Positions 33,424 through 43,979 of a stretch of DNA of 64,000 nt are shown here, piece by piece. The stretch comes from Schistosoma mansoni (taxonomy: Eukaryota > Platyhelminthes > Trematoda > Strigeidida > Schistosomatidae): contig NC_031496.1 of assembly GCF_000237925.1 (NCBI RefSeq), positions 29,368,539-29,432,538 on the forward strand. Reading direction: 5' to 3'. A model generated the notes under the pieces. That model made no database searches. It had not been told where the DNA came from and saw nothing but the letters and a program-made list of their open reading frames with translations. How positions within the stretch are numbered: the first letter of the stretch is position 1; the number at the start of each line of letters is the position of its first letter. The translations under genes and the position numbers were made by a program.

Positions 33424-33903
33424 TGTTATGTCCCGATAACAATAGTGAATGGTAACTTTGGGGTCCATTTGTGGACCGATATTATGCATATAATTTTTAT
33501 CATATATTTGCTAACTAACTAAACCATTCATATTCATGTTCCCCTTATTATAAGCTTTATTTTGACTCATAGACCATTATTATACGATTTACCATTCTTG
33601 AGTTATCCCTAGTCTATTAATTACTGTTCCCCACATTCACAGCCACATTTGGCTAAATCTTGTACAAACGTTATTTTCTATTTTATTGGTACGATGTGGT
33701 CAGTTTGTTTGGTATATAAACTCAGTATGTTTGAAATACAATGATTCATACCGCGGAGGCTGTTCTGGACTTAACTGACTGGGCTAGATAGAAAGCAGGA
33801 CCGACAAATACTCTACACTACTCGTATGGTTTTCATGTGTCACTGTTCCAATCGGTAGTTCGCAGCTCTCTGATTGGCGGTCTTATCACGTCATACGTTA
33901 ACA
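33424..33903 (+). mobile_element. Solo-LTR-like block, copy 2 (TGTTA...TAACA)
   Basis: About 480 bp matching 1852-2332 in the same orientation, with TATATAAACTC near 33,714 and TGTTA/TAACA termini. No body or partner LTR nearby. A fossil LTR is the simplest reading. No clear target duplication; the two copies have diverged, so the insertions are not recent. Confidence 0.5.
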
Positions 33904-33979
33904 GGGAATCCTCTCAACCACAAGTTACAACACTTTGTATATGAGTTCACCAAATTGTATAACTAATATATCTTAGATT

Positions 33980-34454
33980 TATTTAGTATTATTTGTTTGA
34001 ATCTTCCCCTTGATGTTTAAGACTGCAATTGATCAGTCTCTAATTGACCATATGTGCATACTGTGCGTATTGCCTCGATATAGCTTTAATTCACAAGCAT
34101 TGTAAGCAAAGATGGATAGTGGCTAACAGTGGAATCCAGTTTGACGCGTGTTTTGTCCTATTTGGGACTCGTCAGCTGGATGTACCTACATCTCATAGTT
34201 GATATTCACTCTGGGACTCGAACCCAGTACCTTTCGCTTCAAACATCATCGCATTATCCACACTATCAGCACTCAGTGGCCGAGTAGATAACGCGATAGC
34301 GTTTGAAGCGAACGGTACTGGTGTCGAGTCTCAGAGTGAACATCAACAAATCTGAGATGCAGGTACATCCAGCTGACGAGTTCCAAATAGGACAACAGAA
34401 CGTGCGTCAAACTGGATTCCACTACTAGCCACTATCCATCTTTGCTTACAATAT
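33980..34454. mobile_element. Family A (Sm-alpha-like) foldback with 13-bp target-site duplication
   Basis: A full minus-strand copy (tail, HHR, B box, A box; about 33,980-34,263) meets a plus-strand copy (A box near 34,276, B box region, HHR, short 3' end CATCTTTGCTTACA) head to head. The exact 13-mer TATATCTTAGATT lies at 33,967-33,979 and 34,455-34,467. Both HHRs belong to the subtype with extra bases after GUC. The outer ends differ: long family A tail on the left, short tail on the right. Confidence 0.87.
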
Positions 34455-34469
34455 TATATCTTAGATTAT

Positions 34470-35090
34470 ATAATACCATGAAGGGAAAGTCTTTCATATT
34501 CCCAATATATATTATTGTTTCTTTGTTTATCTTCTATGAAAAATAATCCCATTTCCTTTTAATGGATAAAAATTTATAGAAAATCAATAATTTACATATT
34601 TCATTTATTATAATAACAATTATGATATATATATATTCTTGATCATTGAAGCAAATAAACTACGGAAGAACTGAGTCACATTCATTGTTTATACAAATTA
34701 ACCACGTATATATATATATATAGGGGGGAGTAAGGGGGGGGTAGGTAATGTTGGACGAGACAATGAAAAAAGATATATCACTTCCCTATAATTTATAATT
34801 TTGTTTTCTTATGTTGGTAGACAATTTTTTTTATTTATATGAATGAATAAGGGGGGAGTGTATGCATTTTATTATTTTTTTAATTTTATAAAACAATAAT
34901 AAATACACCTATACATGCTACTGGCATATTAAATGAAAAAAACAAACGAAGTGAAAGTAGAATGGGGTTAATTAATTGAAACATGGATCGATTAAGGATA
35001 ATATTGTTTCTTATATATAAATATATACAGACTAATATGGTCGCCACTATTAACCCATAATCATTGTGTTCAGTGTTAAGAAATTAGTAC
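34470..35090. other. AT-rich DNA with small simple repeats
   Basis: TA microsatellites near 34,626 and 34,708, followed by G-runs at 34,724-34,743. No gene seen. Confidence 0.45.
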
Positions 35091-35096
35091 GTTTAT

Positions 35097-35328
35097 AATG
35101 GTTGAAATCATAAGTCAATTGAAGCTAGACCACCATGGAAAACCTGGGAAGCACTGCTTTAAGGCCGTTTCATCCTATTGTGGGACTCCTCACCAGTGCA
35201 TATCCACGATCCCGCCTTGCGAGATTCGAACCCAAGACCCAGGTTTCCTATGGTAGTCTAGCTTCAATTAACTCATGATTTCAACTATATAAAATTACTA
35301 AAATCTCCACAAATTCCCCTTCTTTTTT
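35097..35328. mobile_element. Family B HHR SINE, foldback copy
   Basis: The left arm (35,097 to about 35,245) is minus-strand 3' end, HHR and B-box complement. It switches to a plus-strand 3' end (GGTTTCCTATGGTAGTCTAG through CTCCACAAATTCCCCTTCT). The sense side lacks a tRNA head and HHR. No clear target duplication was found. Confidence 0.7.
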
Positions 35329-35645
35329 TCGCTAATGATAATAATATTTAATTATGATATCATTTATCGTTTATTATGGGAAACCACAAGTAAACTGATT
35401 ATTAATGGTTCAAGTTTAAAACATCTACAATTGTAACGATTAGGTTTATTATGTTTAAATCCAGCTCCATCTATTTTGGTATAGAGACAGTTTTTTAGTA
35501 TTTCTACTCGCCCCCACTCTTTCACACACACGCATACAGAGTATGGCTTATAACCGAATGAATACATCTTTTCTTGATTAACGAGCTATTGGATTGACAT
35601 TATTTATTCTAATATTCTTATAATTTACTTTACATATTTGTAATC

Positions 35646-35815
35646 AGAAGGGGTTTTTTGTGGAGATTTAGTATTTGCATAGTTGAAAGCATGAGTCAAT
35701 TGAAGCTAGACTACCAAGGAAAACCTGGAAACACTGGACGGCCGTTTCGTCCTATTGTAGGACTCTTCAGCAGTACGTATCCACGACCTCGCCTCACGAG
35801 ATTCGAACCCACTCA
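35646..35815 (-). mobile_element. Family B HHR SINE, minus-strand 3' half
   Basis: Begins with the long-end complement (AGAAGGGGTTTTTTGTGGAG), then the HHR complement (GGACGGCCGTTTCGTCC) and the B-box complement (GAGATTCGAACCC), where it ends abruptly. Confidence 0.7.
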
Positions 35816-35879
35816 TTATTTAAAATCTATTTATGTACATAAGTGTCTCTTAGCTAGTTTTTTGTTGTACTAGTATACT

Positions 35880-36800
35880 AGTACTAGTGTAATCATACAA
35901 ACAGTAAAAGTTTACTTGGATTGACAAATTGTCACATACATAATAATGTTCAATGCAAATGTAACTCATAGTTTTCTTATCAAAATATTTATTGAAGCAA
36001 CAGTCGTCTAACATATTTCTGCACAGGTGTATTTTTTTTTATTATTAACCTTCTGATAGGTACATACCATATATACGTACATACGTAGTGTTAATCACGA
36101 TAACAACTATCTCTTACATACACACACATATATACATAAACTTAAAGTGTCTATACAGCATAGTTAGTTGGATTGATATAAATAAGACAAGTTCACACTT
36201 CTGTTTTGCACACTTTTAGTCACAAGAAAAAAAAAGAACAGTATAATAGAGTTATTGATTTGTGCTTCCGATATTTCTGTGTTTTAAGATCAGTTTATAT
36301 GTATATTCAGTAGTTCATTGTACTATTTTATGGAATTGGACAAGTTCAACTGCATAATTTTCTTGAATATCCATATGTGTTATTGAGTGAGTGAGTAAGT
36401 GAGTGAATGTGTAAGTAGTATGTATGTATGTGTAAATGTGTTATTTAAGTGTGTAAGTCATGCACGCAACAGTCATAACAACAACAACAAAATAACAGGT
36501 GACAATACAATTTTTCTCTTTTTTTTTCTCTATAAAAGATTGACAAACTGTGAATAATTACACCTGGTTTAGAATTTGTTACCTGAGGAAGTAATTGTAG
36601 CATCGGTAGGAGGAGGAGGGGGCTACACATTGAAAAGAACGAAATATGTAATTCGCTGATTATTAATCCTCACTTGGATTTGTTTCTTTTTTCGTAAGAA
36701 AATATTTTAGCATTAAATATAGTTATTGCTAGAAGAAATAGGCAGTGAAGTTGTCTGTGAACTTAAACGTTATATATGTGGATGTGTGTGTGTGTGCATG
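35880..36800. other. Non-repetitive AT-rich stretch
   Basis: Free of the window's repeat families. It lies directly downstream of the candidate minus-strand terminal exon at 36,822-36,916 and so could hold its 3' UTR. No firm polyadenylation signal can be singled out in such AT-rich DNA. Confidence 0.3.
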
Positions 36801-36821
36801 TGTGGATACAATCAATCTGTA

Positions 36822-36916
36822 CTAAATAAATAGTCTTGTTAACGTACAATTTCCGAAGACAACATTTACTGTACTGTCATCATCATCACCATCATCTTCA
36901 TCAGCGGCATCATCAT
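36822..36916 (-). CDS. Candidate acidic terminal coding exon (hypothetical protein)
   Basis: On the minus strand a TTTATTTTAG acceptor (cut after 36,917) is followed by 95 nt open to a TAG stop at 36,822-36,824. After two bases completing a split codon it reads DDAADEDDGDDDDSTVNV, then VFGNCTLTRLFI. A run of Asp/Glu ending in a short ordinary tail is a usual C-terminus for nuclear or chromatin-associated proteins, but no family can be named. The weakness is that GAT repeats can mimic acidic coding sequence, and I found no upstream exon. Entry phase would be 1. Confidence 0.3.
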
Positions 36917-37603
36917 CTAAAATAAACCATGTTAGTAATAGTAGTGGATAAGGAAAGATGTATATATGTATGTGCCTTGAGGCAGTGTTATAATCGTTTA
37001 CAAGTTATAACTCACTAAAATAAAATTGCCGTAGTAACAGAAGCAGTTTGGTGGTGGTATAATAATCACTATTGGATTTAATTGAATATAAATTTTTTCA
37101 TCATTTTAATTAGAATCAGAAAATTTTTCAAAATTGTTTTAGTTGAATAAATCGTTTTAGAAATTGATGATGATGTAATTGTTATGGTTTGAGCTATGGT
37201 TAGCCTAAAGTAATTCCGAATTACAAACGATTAAGCGATTCTCCGAATACGAAACGAGATTTATGCAAACTAGGTCGATCAGATGACTGACAGACAGCAC
37301 TTTAATAATAATTCTCAGGTAAGAAAAAAAGGAAAAGAAGTCAGCAACTCATGGTAAAGTTTGATAATCGTTAAGTCAAGATTGTAGTAAAACAACTCTG
37401 TTTATTTGGTAAGAAATACGACCTTGAGACAAATATCAACATTAGGAACCTAGAAACGAGAACAGTCAGGTATTAGCAAAACTCAGTGTGGGGAGTTATG
37501 GGTTTGAAAATGGTGCCGTGGTCTTCCTTATTAGTCGGGATCATCATTCACAAAAACTAAATAATTTAGGATCATCCTAGAAACAGTATATATATATATA
37601 CTA

Positions 37604-37947
37604 GTGACTTCGAGAAGTATATCTAGGAGCTCTAGTGAGAAGCAGTGACCAGTGGAGTTCAAAACTACGTCTGTTGTGAGATAGGAACTCACTGAAGATA
37701 ATTGGTGAATGGTTGCTCAACTTCGTGGATCAGTTGAAGTTAGACATTAACACCGTTGGATGCCAGCTCAGTGGTCTATCGGTTTAAGGGCTTCGGCTCG
37801 AGACTGGTAGGTTCTGGGTTCGAATCTCGCGAGAGCGGGTTCGTGGATGCTCACTGCTGAGGAGTCCCATAGTAGGACGAAACGGCCGTTCAGTGTTTCC
37901 AGGTTTTCCTTGGTGGTCTAGCTTCAATTGACTCACGCTTTCAACTA

Positions 37948-37949
<2 letters not shown>
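37604..37949 (+). mobile_element. Family B HHR SINE, long plus-strand copy
   Basis: Shows the far leader (TAGTGACTTCGAG, GAGAAGCAGTGACCAGTGGA, AACTCACTGAAGATAATTGG), A box, B box GGGTTCGAATCTC and an HHR at about 37,848-37,893 (CTGAGGA, stem II with GTAGGAC, GAAAC, GGCC loop, GTT, CAGTGT). The 3' end runs into a (TA)n microsatellite (37,949-37,981). The cleavage triplet is GTT rather than GTC. Confidence 0.8.
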
Positions 37950-37984
<35 letters not shown>

Positions 37985-38129
37985 AGCTCTGAAAAGAATG
38001 ATTTTAGTAGTGTTGGTCTCATTTGAAAGTAGAATCGTTATTGTGGTTGGTGTAATTATCAAGATAAGGAAGCTACAAAAAATTTTGAGTGACTGGGCTT
38101 TTGTGTATAAACTATTTGCTCTTGCGTCA

Positions 38130-38285
38130 GTCTGAGTCGTATTGTCAGGGTTCGAAACCAAGATCTTCCGGTTTCGAAGCAAACACTTGACTATTAAAAC
38201 CACTGAACTGACGTTTACTATGTTTGTTTCTACTTCAGTCAATTTGCGGTATGTCACGATAACCATCTAATCCTTGTGGTCTGTG
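38130..38285 (-). mobile_element. Decayed family B copy
   Basis: B-box complement AGGGTTCGAAACCAAGA, A-box complement (AACCACTGAACTGACG) and leader complement (TCAGTCAATTTGCGG) in order on the minus strand. The overlapping 160-residue open frame is an artefact spanning this and the TA repeat. Confidence 0.55.
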
Positions 38286-38682
38286 ATAATTGTTTCATTC
38301 TCGACATATCTTTGATTTACAATGATCCCTTAACTGAAATCTATATGTATAATAAACAAGCAATGCTTCGATCAGATAATAACATTGACAACAATATAAC
38401 GGTATAAAAATGACTAATCTGTGATAAACAAAGCACACTTTACACAAAAAGATCAAAATGGGAAAAGAGGTATGAATTACTCACAGGCTCCAGTAAACAC
38501 TATGTATTTTCAAGAGATTGAAAGAAATTGAGGTCATTTAAAGCGATAAACATCAAAGCAGATAGACTATATGGGTCATATTCACAAATCTGTTCATTTA
38601 TTATCGACCTTAAAACTATCATAGCTTACCTTATTATTATTATTGCATGAAGATTATATTGCATATCTGATCATTTGAATCA

Positions 38683-38891
38683 GAAGGGGTTTTTCATAGT
38701 TGAAATCATGAGTCAGTTGAAGCTAGACCACCATGAAAAACCTGGTGGTCCTGGGTTCGAACCTCGCGAGTGCGGGATCGTGGATGCGCACTGCTGAGGA
38801 GTCCCATATTAGGACGAAACGGCCGTCCAGTGCTTCCAGGTTTTCCATGGTAGTCTAGCTTCAATTGACTCATGATTTCAACTATGAAAAA
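38683..38891 (+). mobile_element. Family B HHR SINE with inverted left end
   Basis: The left end AGAAGGGG, then TTTCATAGTTGAAATCATGA is inverted relative to the right end. The switch into sense occurs near 38,744, inside the B-box region (GGTCCTGGGTTCGAACC), so the A box is missing. An intact HHR follows at 38,788-38,833. Flanks ATCTGATCATTTGAATCA (38,665-38,682) and a matching stretch at 38,892-38,912 with one substitution and a 3-nt difference look like an imperfect target duplication. Confidence 0.78.
38788..38833 (+). ncRNA. Hammerhead ribozyme of family B (intact core)
   Basis: GCACTG (38,788-38,793), CTGAGGA, stem II GTCC/GGAC, GAAAC, 4-nt GGCC loop on a 2-bp stem III, GTC (38,825-38,827) and CAGTGC (38,828-38,833). 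All six stem I pairs and all core residues are kept. Confidence 0.8.
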
Positions 38892-39370
38892 ATCTGATAA
38901 TTTCTTGAATCATTTTTTATATTGTAACAGTTAGAATACGATTTGTATGAAATCGCTGTCTGAAGAGGGTTCTGTTAATCATTCTACACAAATTAAATAT
39001 AAACTGTTATAATTCAGAATCATTGGTCGTAGTTTTCTGAATGCGTTATGCTTGCCTTGCAGCACTACACAGACGATCATCTACAAATGAGCATACAAAA
39101 GATGGTATGCCAGTAAAAAGTACGCAATTACATTTATAACTATATTATAGAGCGTAGACTTAATGGTGTTAGCGTTCAATTTTCAGTCACCAAGTCTCAT
39201 GTCCGAATCCTGCTTCACCTCTGTTGTTTTTGGTAACCGAGCAGTATGATTATCGCCTTCACAAAAAACGGTGGCTAAAAACTGAGTACATAAATTTGCA
39301 CATAGTGGCTTCTCACCAGTTAGCGCTCTGTAATTTCGACATATTAATATTATATATGTATGATTTTGAT

Positions 39371-39412
39371 TATTACCCTGAAGAAGTCCAGACAAGTTAG
39401 CTGGACGAAACG
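39371..39412 (+). ncRNA. Hammerhead-like hairpin of another repeat (putative)
   Basis: CCTGAAGAAG is followed by a perfect 6-bp helix GTCCAG/CTGGAC and then GAAACG. This matches CUGANGA-stem II-GAAA with one extra nucleotide before the stem. No convincing cleavage triplet or stem I partner was found. Comparable hairpins are known next to Penelope-like retroelements, but the family here is not identified. Confidence 0.4.
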
Positions 39413-39554
39413 TTGAGATTATTTAAATTTCAATCGCTGAGATTATTTTAAATATAGTTTTCACATATAATGACTTCTCTATACTCGGCGCCTAATTTTT
39501 GTCAAACTATTCATTCTAATCTTGACCAATATTCGTATAAATATGTATTTGTAC

Positions 39555-40206
39555 ATTTAGAGATCATAGGTGTCTTCGAAGCATTGTTCGTATATCCTGG
39601 GACCACCGAGTAAGTAATGCAGTTGTTAGGAAACGGGTACTAGGTAAGGATGGCAAATCGATTGATGAAGTAGTGAAACTTCATCAGTTGAGATGGCTGG
39701 GGCATGTGTTACGTATGCCCAATCACCGACTGCCCCGACGAGCGATGTTTTATGGTGTAGGAGTAGGTTGGAAGAAAACAAGGGGCGGCCAGACCAAAAC
39801 GTGGCACAAATCCATGAAGTCACTGACAATTGGACTGAGCCATGTTGGTAGATGTAGACTACATGGTTGGGATCCGCGAGATGAAAGCAATCGTTGGTTA
39901 GAGACCTTGAATGACATGGCTCAGAATCGTTTGCAATGGCGAAGGTGCATCCACTGTTTGTGTTCTTCCAAATTCCAATCTTCTGAATTCTTCATGTCCC
40001 TATCTTTTTTCTCTTTCCAAATTTATTTCATTGGATTATATTCCTTCAATAACATCTTCAAACCCTAATCTTTCACATAATGCTTATACTCTTACTAATT
40101 CTACCACTATGAGATTTGAATGGACAACTGCATCTCTGTGTTGATGTGGTATGGCAACTCGAACTGATGTACGTACTTACGAAGTTCTACGTTGTGACTG
40201 ACTGAC
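39555..40206 (+). mobile_element. RTE-type LINE 3' end, longest copy
   Basis: Encodes LHQLRWLGHVLRMPNHRLP, GVGVGWKKTRGGQTKTWHKS, LSHVGRCRLHGWDPRDESN and WLETLNDMAQNRLQWRRCIH. Together these are the usual C-terminal segment of schistosome RTE-clade (SR2-like) polyproteins downstream of the reverse transcriptase. Then a short extension and a 3' UTR ending in CTACGTTGTGACTGACTGACT. Endonuclease and RT domains are absent through 5' truncation. Very close to 21,386-21,845, implying recent activity. Confidence 0.78.
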
Positions 40207-40209
40207 TGA

Positions 40210-41150
40210 AAGAAAAACTAGTCATTAACAGTAATAATCGTTTGATAAAATCTTATTGTGTTGTGTACATTATTCTTTGTTTCTATTCGCTTTCAAAAAT
40301 TATCCATTTCTATTCTATGTACATACAAATGATTATTCTAGACAAGAAATCATATCGATGAGTAAGGTGTAGTACCAAGGTAACACCTTTGAAAGAAAAG
40401 TCATGGAAGAAGAAAGATTATTTATTTACGTCTCAGTGTATTATTATTACTGCTAATAATAATCAAATGTGTTTCTTTACTTGGCTTAATTAGGAGACAA
40501 GTTCTTCTTCTTCTTCTCTATCCACAGTCACTTTATTTAATACACATATGTCTAAATAAAAGTTTCCATTTTCTTTATCTGAATAAATGAAGAAATTGGA
40601 AAGAAATAATTCTTTTCTCCTTTAAAATAAAAAACCCATACTTTTCTCTTTTTTTTTTAAGTGTTTAAAGCGAATGGAATCTGATCAAGAGGGATTGACT
40701 GGTGTGTAGTGTGATGTGAAGATGACTGGCTATAAACCAAATTTTCTGTTGTAGGTGTGGTAGATTCCATTCACCTGCTTTTCCATGAAACATAAAATAC
40801 TCCCCCCTCCCTTATATACAGGTACATATTTGTGTGACTTGACACATTCGAATATTTTTTTGTCTGTCTTCAAGAAGAAAATTAATAAATATGACTCACT
40901 TTATCCATCTCTCCCACTGTGTGGTGTCTCTTATTTCTTCACTTGTCTTTATGTCTTAATTTGGATTTTTTATTTACAGAATTTTTTTTGTCTTATTTAT
41001 CAATATGTTAAACCTTAGTGAATGTCACTTGTTGTTGTTGTTGTTATCGTCACTGGTTTCCACTTTAATACGAAGTACCATGATCATCATAAATAAATAA
41101 ATAAATTTAGAAAATTCGACAGAGTAAATATTAGGACGGAAAACTTAAAA
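40210..41150. other. AT-rich stretch without recognised features
   Basis: Small TTC and ATA simple repeats only. The 77-residue frame at 40,785 is not supported as a gene. Confidence 0.4.
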
Positions 41151-41160
41151 CAAAGTCCAA

Positions 41161-41427
41161 AGTTTGAAGCGAAAGGTACTGGGTTCGAGTCCCAGAGTGA
41201 ATATCAACTATGAGATGTAGGTACATCCAGCTGACGAGTCCCAAATAGGACAAAACGCGCGTCAAACTGGATTCCACTGTTAGCCACTATCCATCTTTGC
41301 TTACAATGCTTGTGAATTAAGGCTATATCGAGGCGATACACACAGTATGCACATATGCCAATTAGAGAATGACCAGTTGAAATCCTAACACATCAATGGG
41401 AAGATTCAAACAATACTAAGTGAATTT
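41161..41427 (+). mobile_element. Family A (Sm-alpha-like) SINE, 5'-truncated, with 9-bp target-site duplication
   Basis: Begins inside the tRNA head (TTTGAAGCGAAAGGTACTGG), then B box GGGTTCGAGTCCC, HHR (CTGACGA at 41,231-41,237) and the long tail to AAGTGAATTT. AAAGTCCAA flanks it at 41,152-41,160 and 41,428-41,436. The HHR reads AAAA for GAAA and has three extra bases after GTC, so it should be inactive. The plain truncation with a duplication is ordinary LINE-driven insertion. Confidence 0.82.
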
Positions 41428-41439
41428 AAAGTCCAATTA

Positions 41440-41940
41440 TTGCTGTTACTGTATTTATTCTATTTAAATTATAAACCTTGATTACTTTTAGTTCTGTTTA
41501 GGTGAGTGTTACTATTCATTTTATTGTTTATATTCATTGTTTTCTCCTTCTGTATTGATCTATTGTTCGTCATTTGAAAGGTAAATAAAAAGATAAGGTT
41601 GGTGGAGGTAATGTGTGTGTGTGTGTAAATGTGTGATTAGATTGAGATTGACGCTGTCCTATTACATTGATAATCTTACTGTCTGGACAATGTCAGTTTC
41701 TTTATGGTTAACTGAAACAATGAATATGTGTTTCAATATTGGCTTATTTCCTCTTTCTTCATTATTGTCTTCTAACCATGGTTATGTATATCATTTATGC
41801 GTAGGGATGGGATTCCTTACGTGTTTTGGTTACTCTTTTATACACTGCTTTATTTATCCTGGTCTTTTGTGTGTGTTGTTCTTTTTAAAATTTTGTCAAC
41901 ATTTATCCATAAGTTGTTGTCATACACAAGTTAATTGATT
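41440..41940. other. AT-rich stretch without recognised features
   Basis: The 107-residue frame (41,615-41,938) is Leu/Phe/Ser-rich with no splice context. I see nothing else. Confidence 0.35.
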
Positions 41941-41944
41941 TAGT

Positions 41945-42395
41945 AATAGACGACGCAGAACCTAGCATATATATCCATAAACCCAAGTTGTATTAGTATA
42001 TCAGAACAGAGAGATAAAACAAACGCCAGAGTAACGGAAGTGTAGTAATAGTGATTGAAAATATTACGCCTAAGCAATATGATTCGAGGATGAAGAGTTC
42101 ATTCACAAAATAAAAGAAATATAAGATGGTCTTAAAGCTTAAGATCTAAGGAGAGGGAAAAAGCAAATGTATTATCATCATCATGGTCTATTCTGAGTCA
42201 TGTTTCCCAATGTTTCTAACCACTTGTTGCGATAATTGCTCGGATCATATTTAGGTAGTCATACACATGTCAATATGACTTAGACTAACAGTCAATGACT
42301 TCATGGACTGATGTCATTCCATTGGTTTAGCTGCCTCTAGCTTCCACCAAACTATTCCTGTCTTCATCCACCAACTACTTTGACGTACGATGACA
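41945..42395 (-). mobile_element. RTE-type LINE 3' end, old minus-strand copy
   Basis: Aligns with 28,494-28,935 and, as complement, with 39,750-40,206: TTCTGAGTCATGTTTCCCAA, GCGATAATTGCTCGGATCAT, CAATGACTTCATGGACTG, and at the low-coordinate edge GACGACGCAGAACCTAG (the end of the 3' UTR). Confidence 0.6.
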
Positions 42396-42399
42396 GATA

Positions 42400-43165
42400 A
42401 TGTATGGCGAACATTTAAAATATGATGTCCAATTAAGATCTATTTTGGTTTGACTTTGTATTATATGGTACCACTTAAATTTATATTAATATTGATAACA
42501 ATAATAAAAAAAGGCTTTTACTTAGGTCCATTAATGTGAGCAATTATGACCTGTGACGATTTTCATTTCTCTATATATTAAAACTTTACTGAAGTTGGAT
42601 AACGTAGGAATGATTGATTTTCAGATCAGTAATTTAACTTTATCGTAATCATTGTATGATTCGAAGAATCTGTCTGTGATGTAGTTTCGGTACTCATTAT
42701 TGTTGTGGAGTGTCGTATCGTACTACCTCCGGTGTTCACAATGACTTTCCATGCTGAAGACTATTTTCTGATTATATGATAATTTGTAATTTAGTAACTG
42801 TGTATGCAGCTTTCGATTTAAGTCGCTGTTGCTATTTGTCCATTCTGAACGGATCGCCTCAAGAGAATTGTTATATGTTTTAGTATACTTGGTATGGTAT
42901 ATGTAGGTAGCAGTGGGACTCAAGGCACATTTTTTGGTATGGCGAAAAACTGACTAATTACAATTCTGAATATGAATAATAGGAAATAACGAACTCTTAG
43001 TAATATCTTCATAATTGTTGAACAAGTTGGTGAATGAATGTCTAAACCCAGTAACTTTGTAAATACCTCATCAGAGTTTGAAGCAATATACATTAGGTAT
43101 GAATTTCAGTACTGACATCAACACTGAGAGGAAATAAGTATGTTCATCTTGTTGTGCTAAAGAAG
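42400..43165. other. AT-rich stretch without recognised features
   Basis: Nothing supported. Confidence 0.4.
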
Positions 43166-43169
43166 TGTG

Positions 43170-43228
43170 GCAACTTGAATCGATGCATATATGTGCCTGA
43201 TCCTACGTTGTAGTTGACTGACTGGAAA
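43170..43228 (+). mobile_element. RTE LINE extreme 3' tail scrap
   Basis: TGGCAACTTGAATCGATGCA, then GATCCTACGTTGTAGTTGACTGACTG matches the final part of the RTE 3' UTR only. Confidence 0.5.
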
Positions 43229-43347
43229 AACATTTGTACACTTCATATAGGACTCATTTATAAGGATCATCATTAGTTCATTACAACCAACTAATTAAAT
43301 ATATGTAGTGCAGACTTATTCATCGTCATTACTATTGATAGATTCTT

Positions 43348-43673
43348 GGAGTTCTAGTGAGAAGCAATAATCAGTGGAGTTCAACCAGGTCTGCTGGGAG
43401 ATATCAACTCACTGAAGACATTGGTGAATGGTTGCTCTATTTCGTGGATTGGTTGAAGTTAGACATTAACACCGTTGAATACCGGCCGGCTCAGTGGTCT
43501 AGAGGTTAAATACTCTGGCGCGAAACTGGTAGGTCCTGGATTCGAATCTCGCGAGTGCGGGATCGTGGATGTACACTGTTGAGGACTCCTACAATAGGAC
43601 GAAACGGCCGTCCAATGCTTCCAGATTTTCGATGGTGGTCTAGCTTCAATTGACTCATGATCTCAACTATATA
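43348..43673 (+). mobile_element. Family B HHR SINE, long plus-strand copy with 8-bp target-site duplication
   Basis: Leader (GGAGTTCTAGTGAGAAGCAA onward), A box GGCTCAGTGGTCTAGAGG, B box GGATTCGAATCTC, HHR region (TGTTGAGGACTCC in place of CTGAGGAGTCC, so the core is damaged) and short 3' end. AGATTCTT occurs at 43,340-43,347 and 43,674-43,681. No inverted left arm. Confidence 0.75.
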
Positions 43674-43773
43674 AGATTCTTAATTGATTAATATTCGTAC
43701 TTTTATTCTTTAATAATAATAATAGTAATATATACGGATTATAGATTATTTTGTAGGGTGTACAACTTGTCTA

Positions 43774-43973
43774 NNNNNNNNNNNNNNNNNNNNNNNNNNN
43801 NNNNNNNNNNNNNNNNNNNNNNNNNNNNNNNNNNNNNNNNNNNNNNNNNNNNNNNNNNNNNNNNNNNNNNNNNNNNNNNNNNNNNNNNNNNNNNNNNNNN
43901 NNNNNNNNNNNNNNNNNNNNNNNNNNNNNNNNNNNNNNNNNNNNNNNNNNNNNNNNNNNNNNNNNNNNNNNNN
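43774..43973. other. Assembly gap (200 N)
   Basis: Exactly 200 unknown bases, which suggests a placeholder length. Open frames across it are meaningless. Confidence 1.
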
Positions 43974-43979
43974 ACCATC

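Noticed and set aside
34720-34745. G-quadruplex
   Set aside because: Only two long G-runs are present; four suitably spaced runs are not seen.
36591-36630. Proline-rich 40-nt micro-exon on the minus strand
   Set aside because: Schistosomes do have micro-exon genes, but the acceptor is poor, the frame is short and a GGA repeat explains the composition.
37784-38266. 160-residue minus-strand open frame
   Set aside because: It runs through a family B copy, a TA repeat and another SINE remnant.
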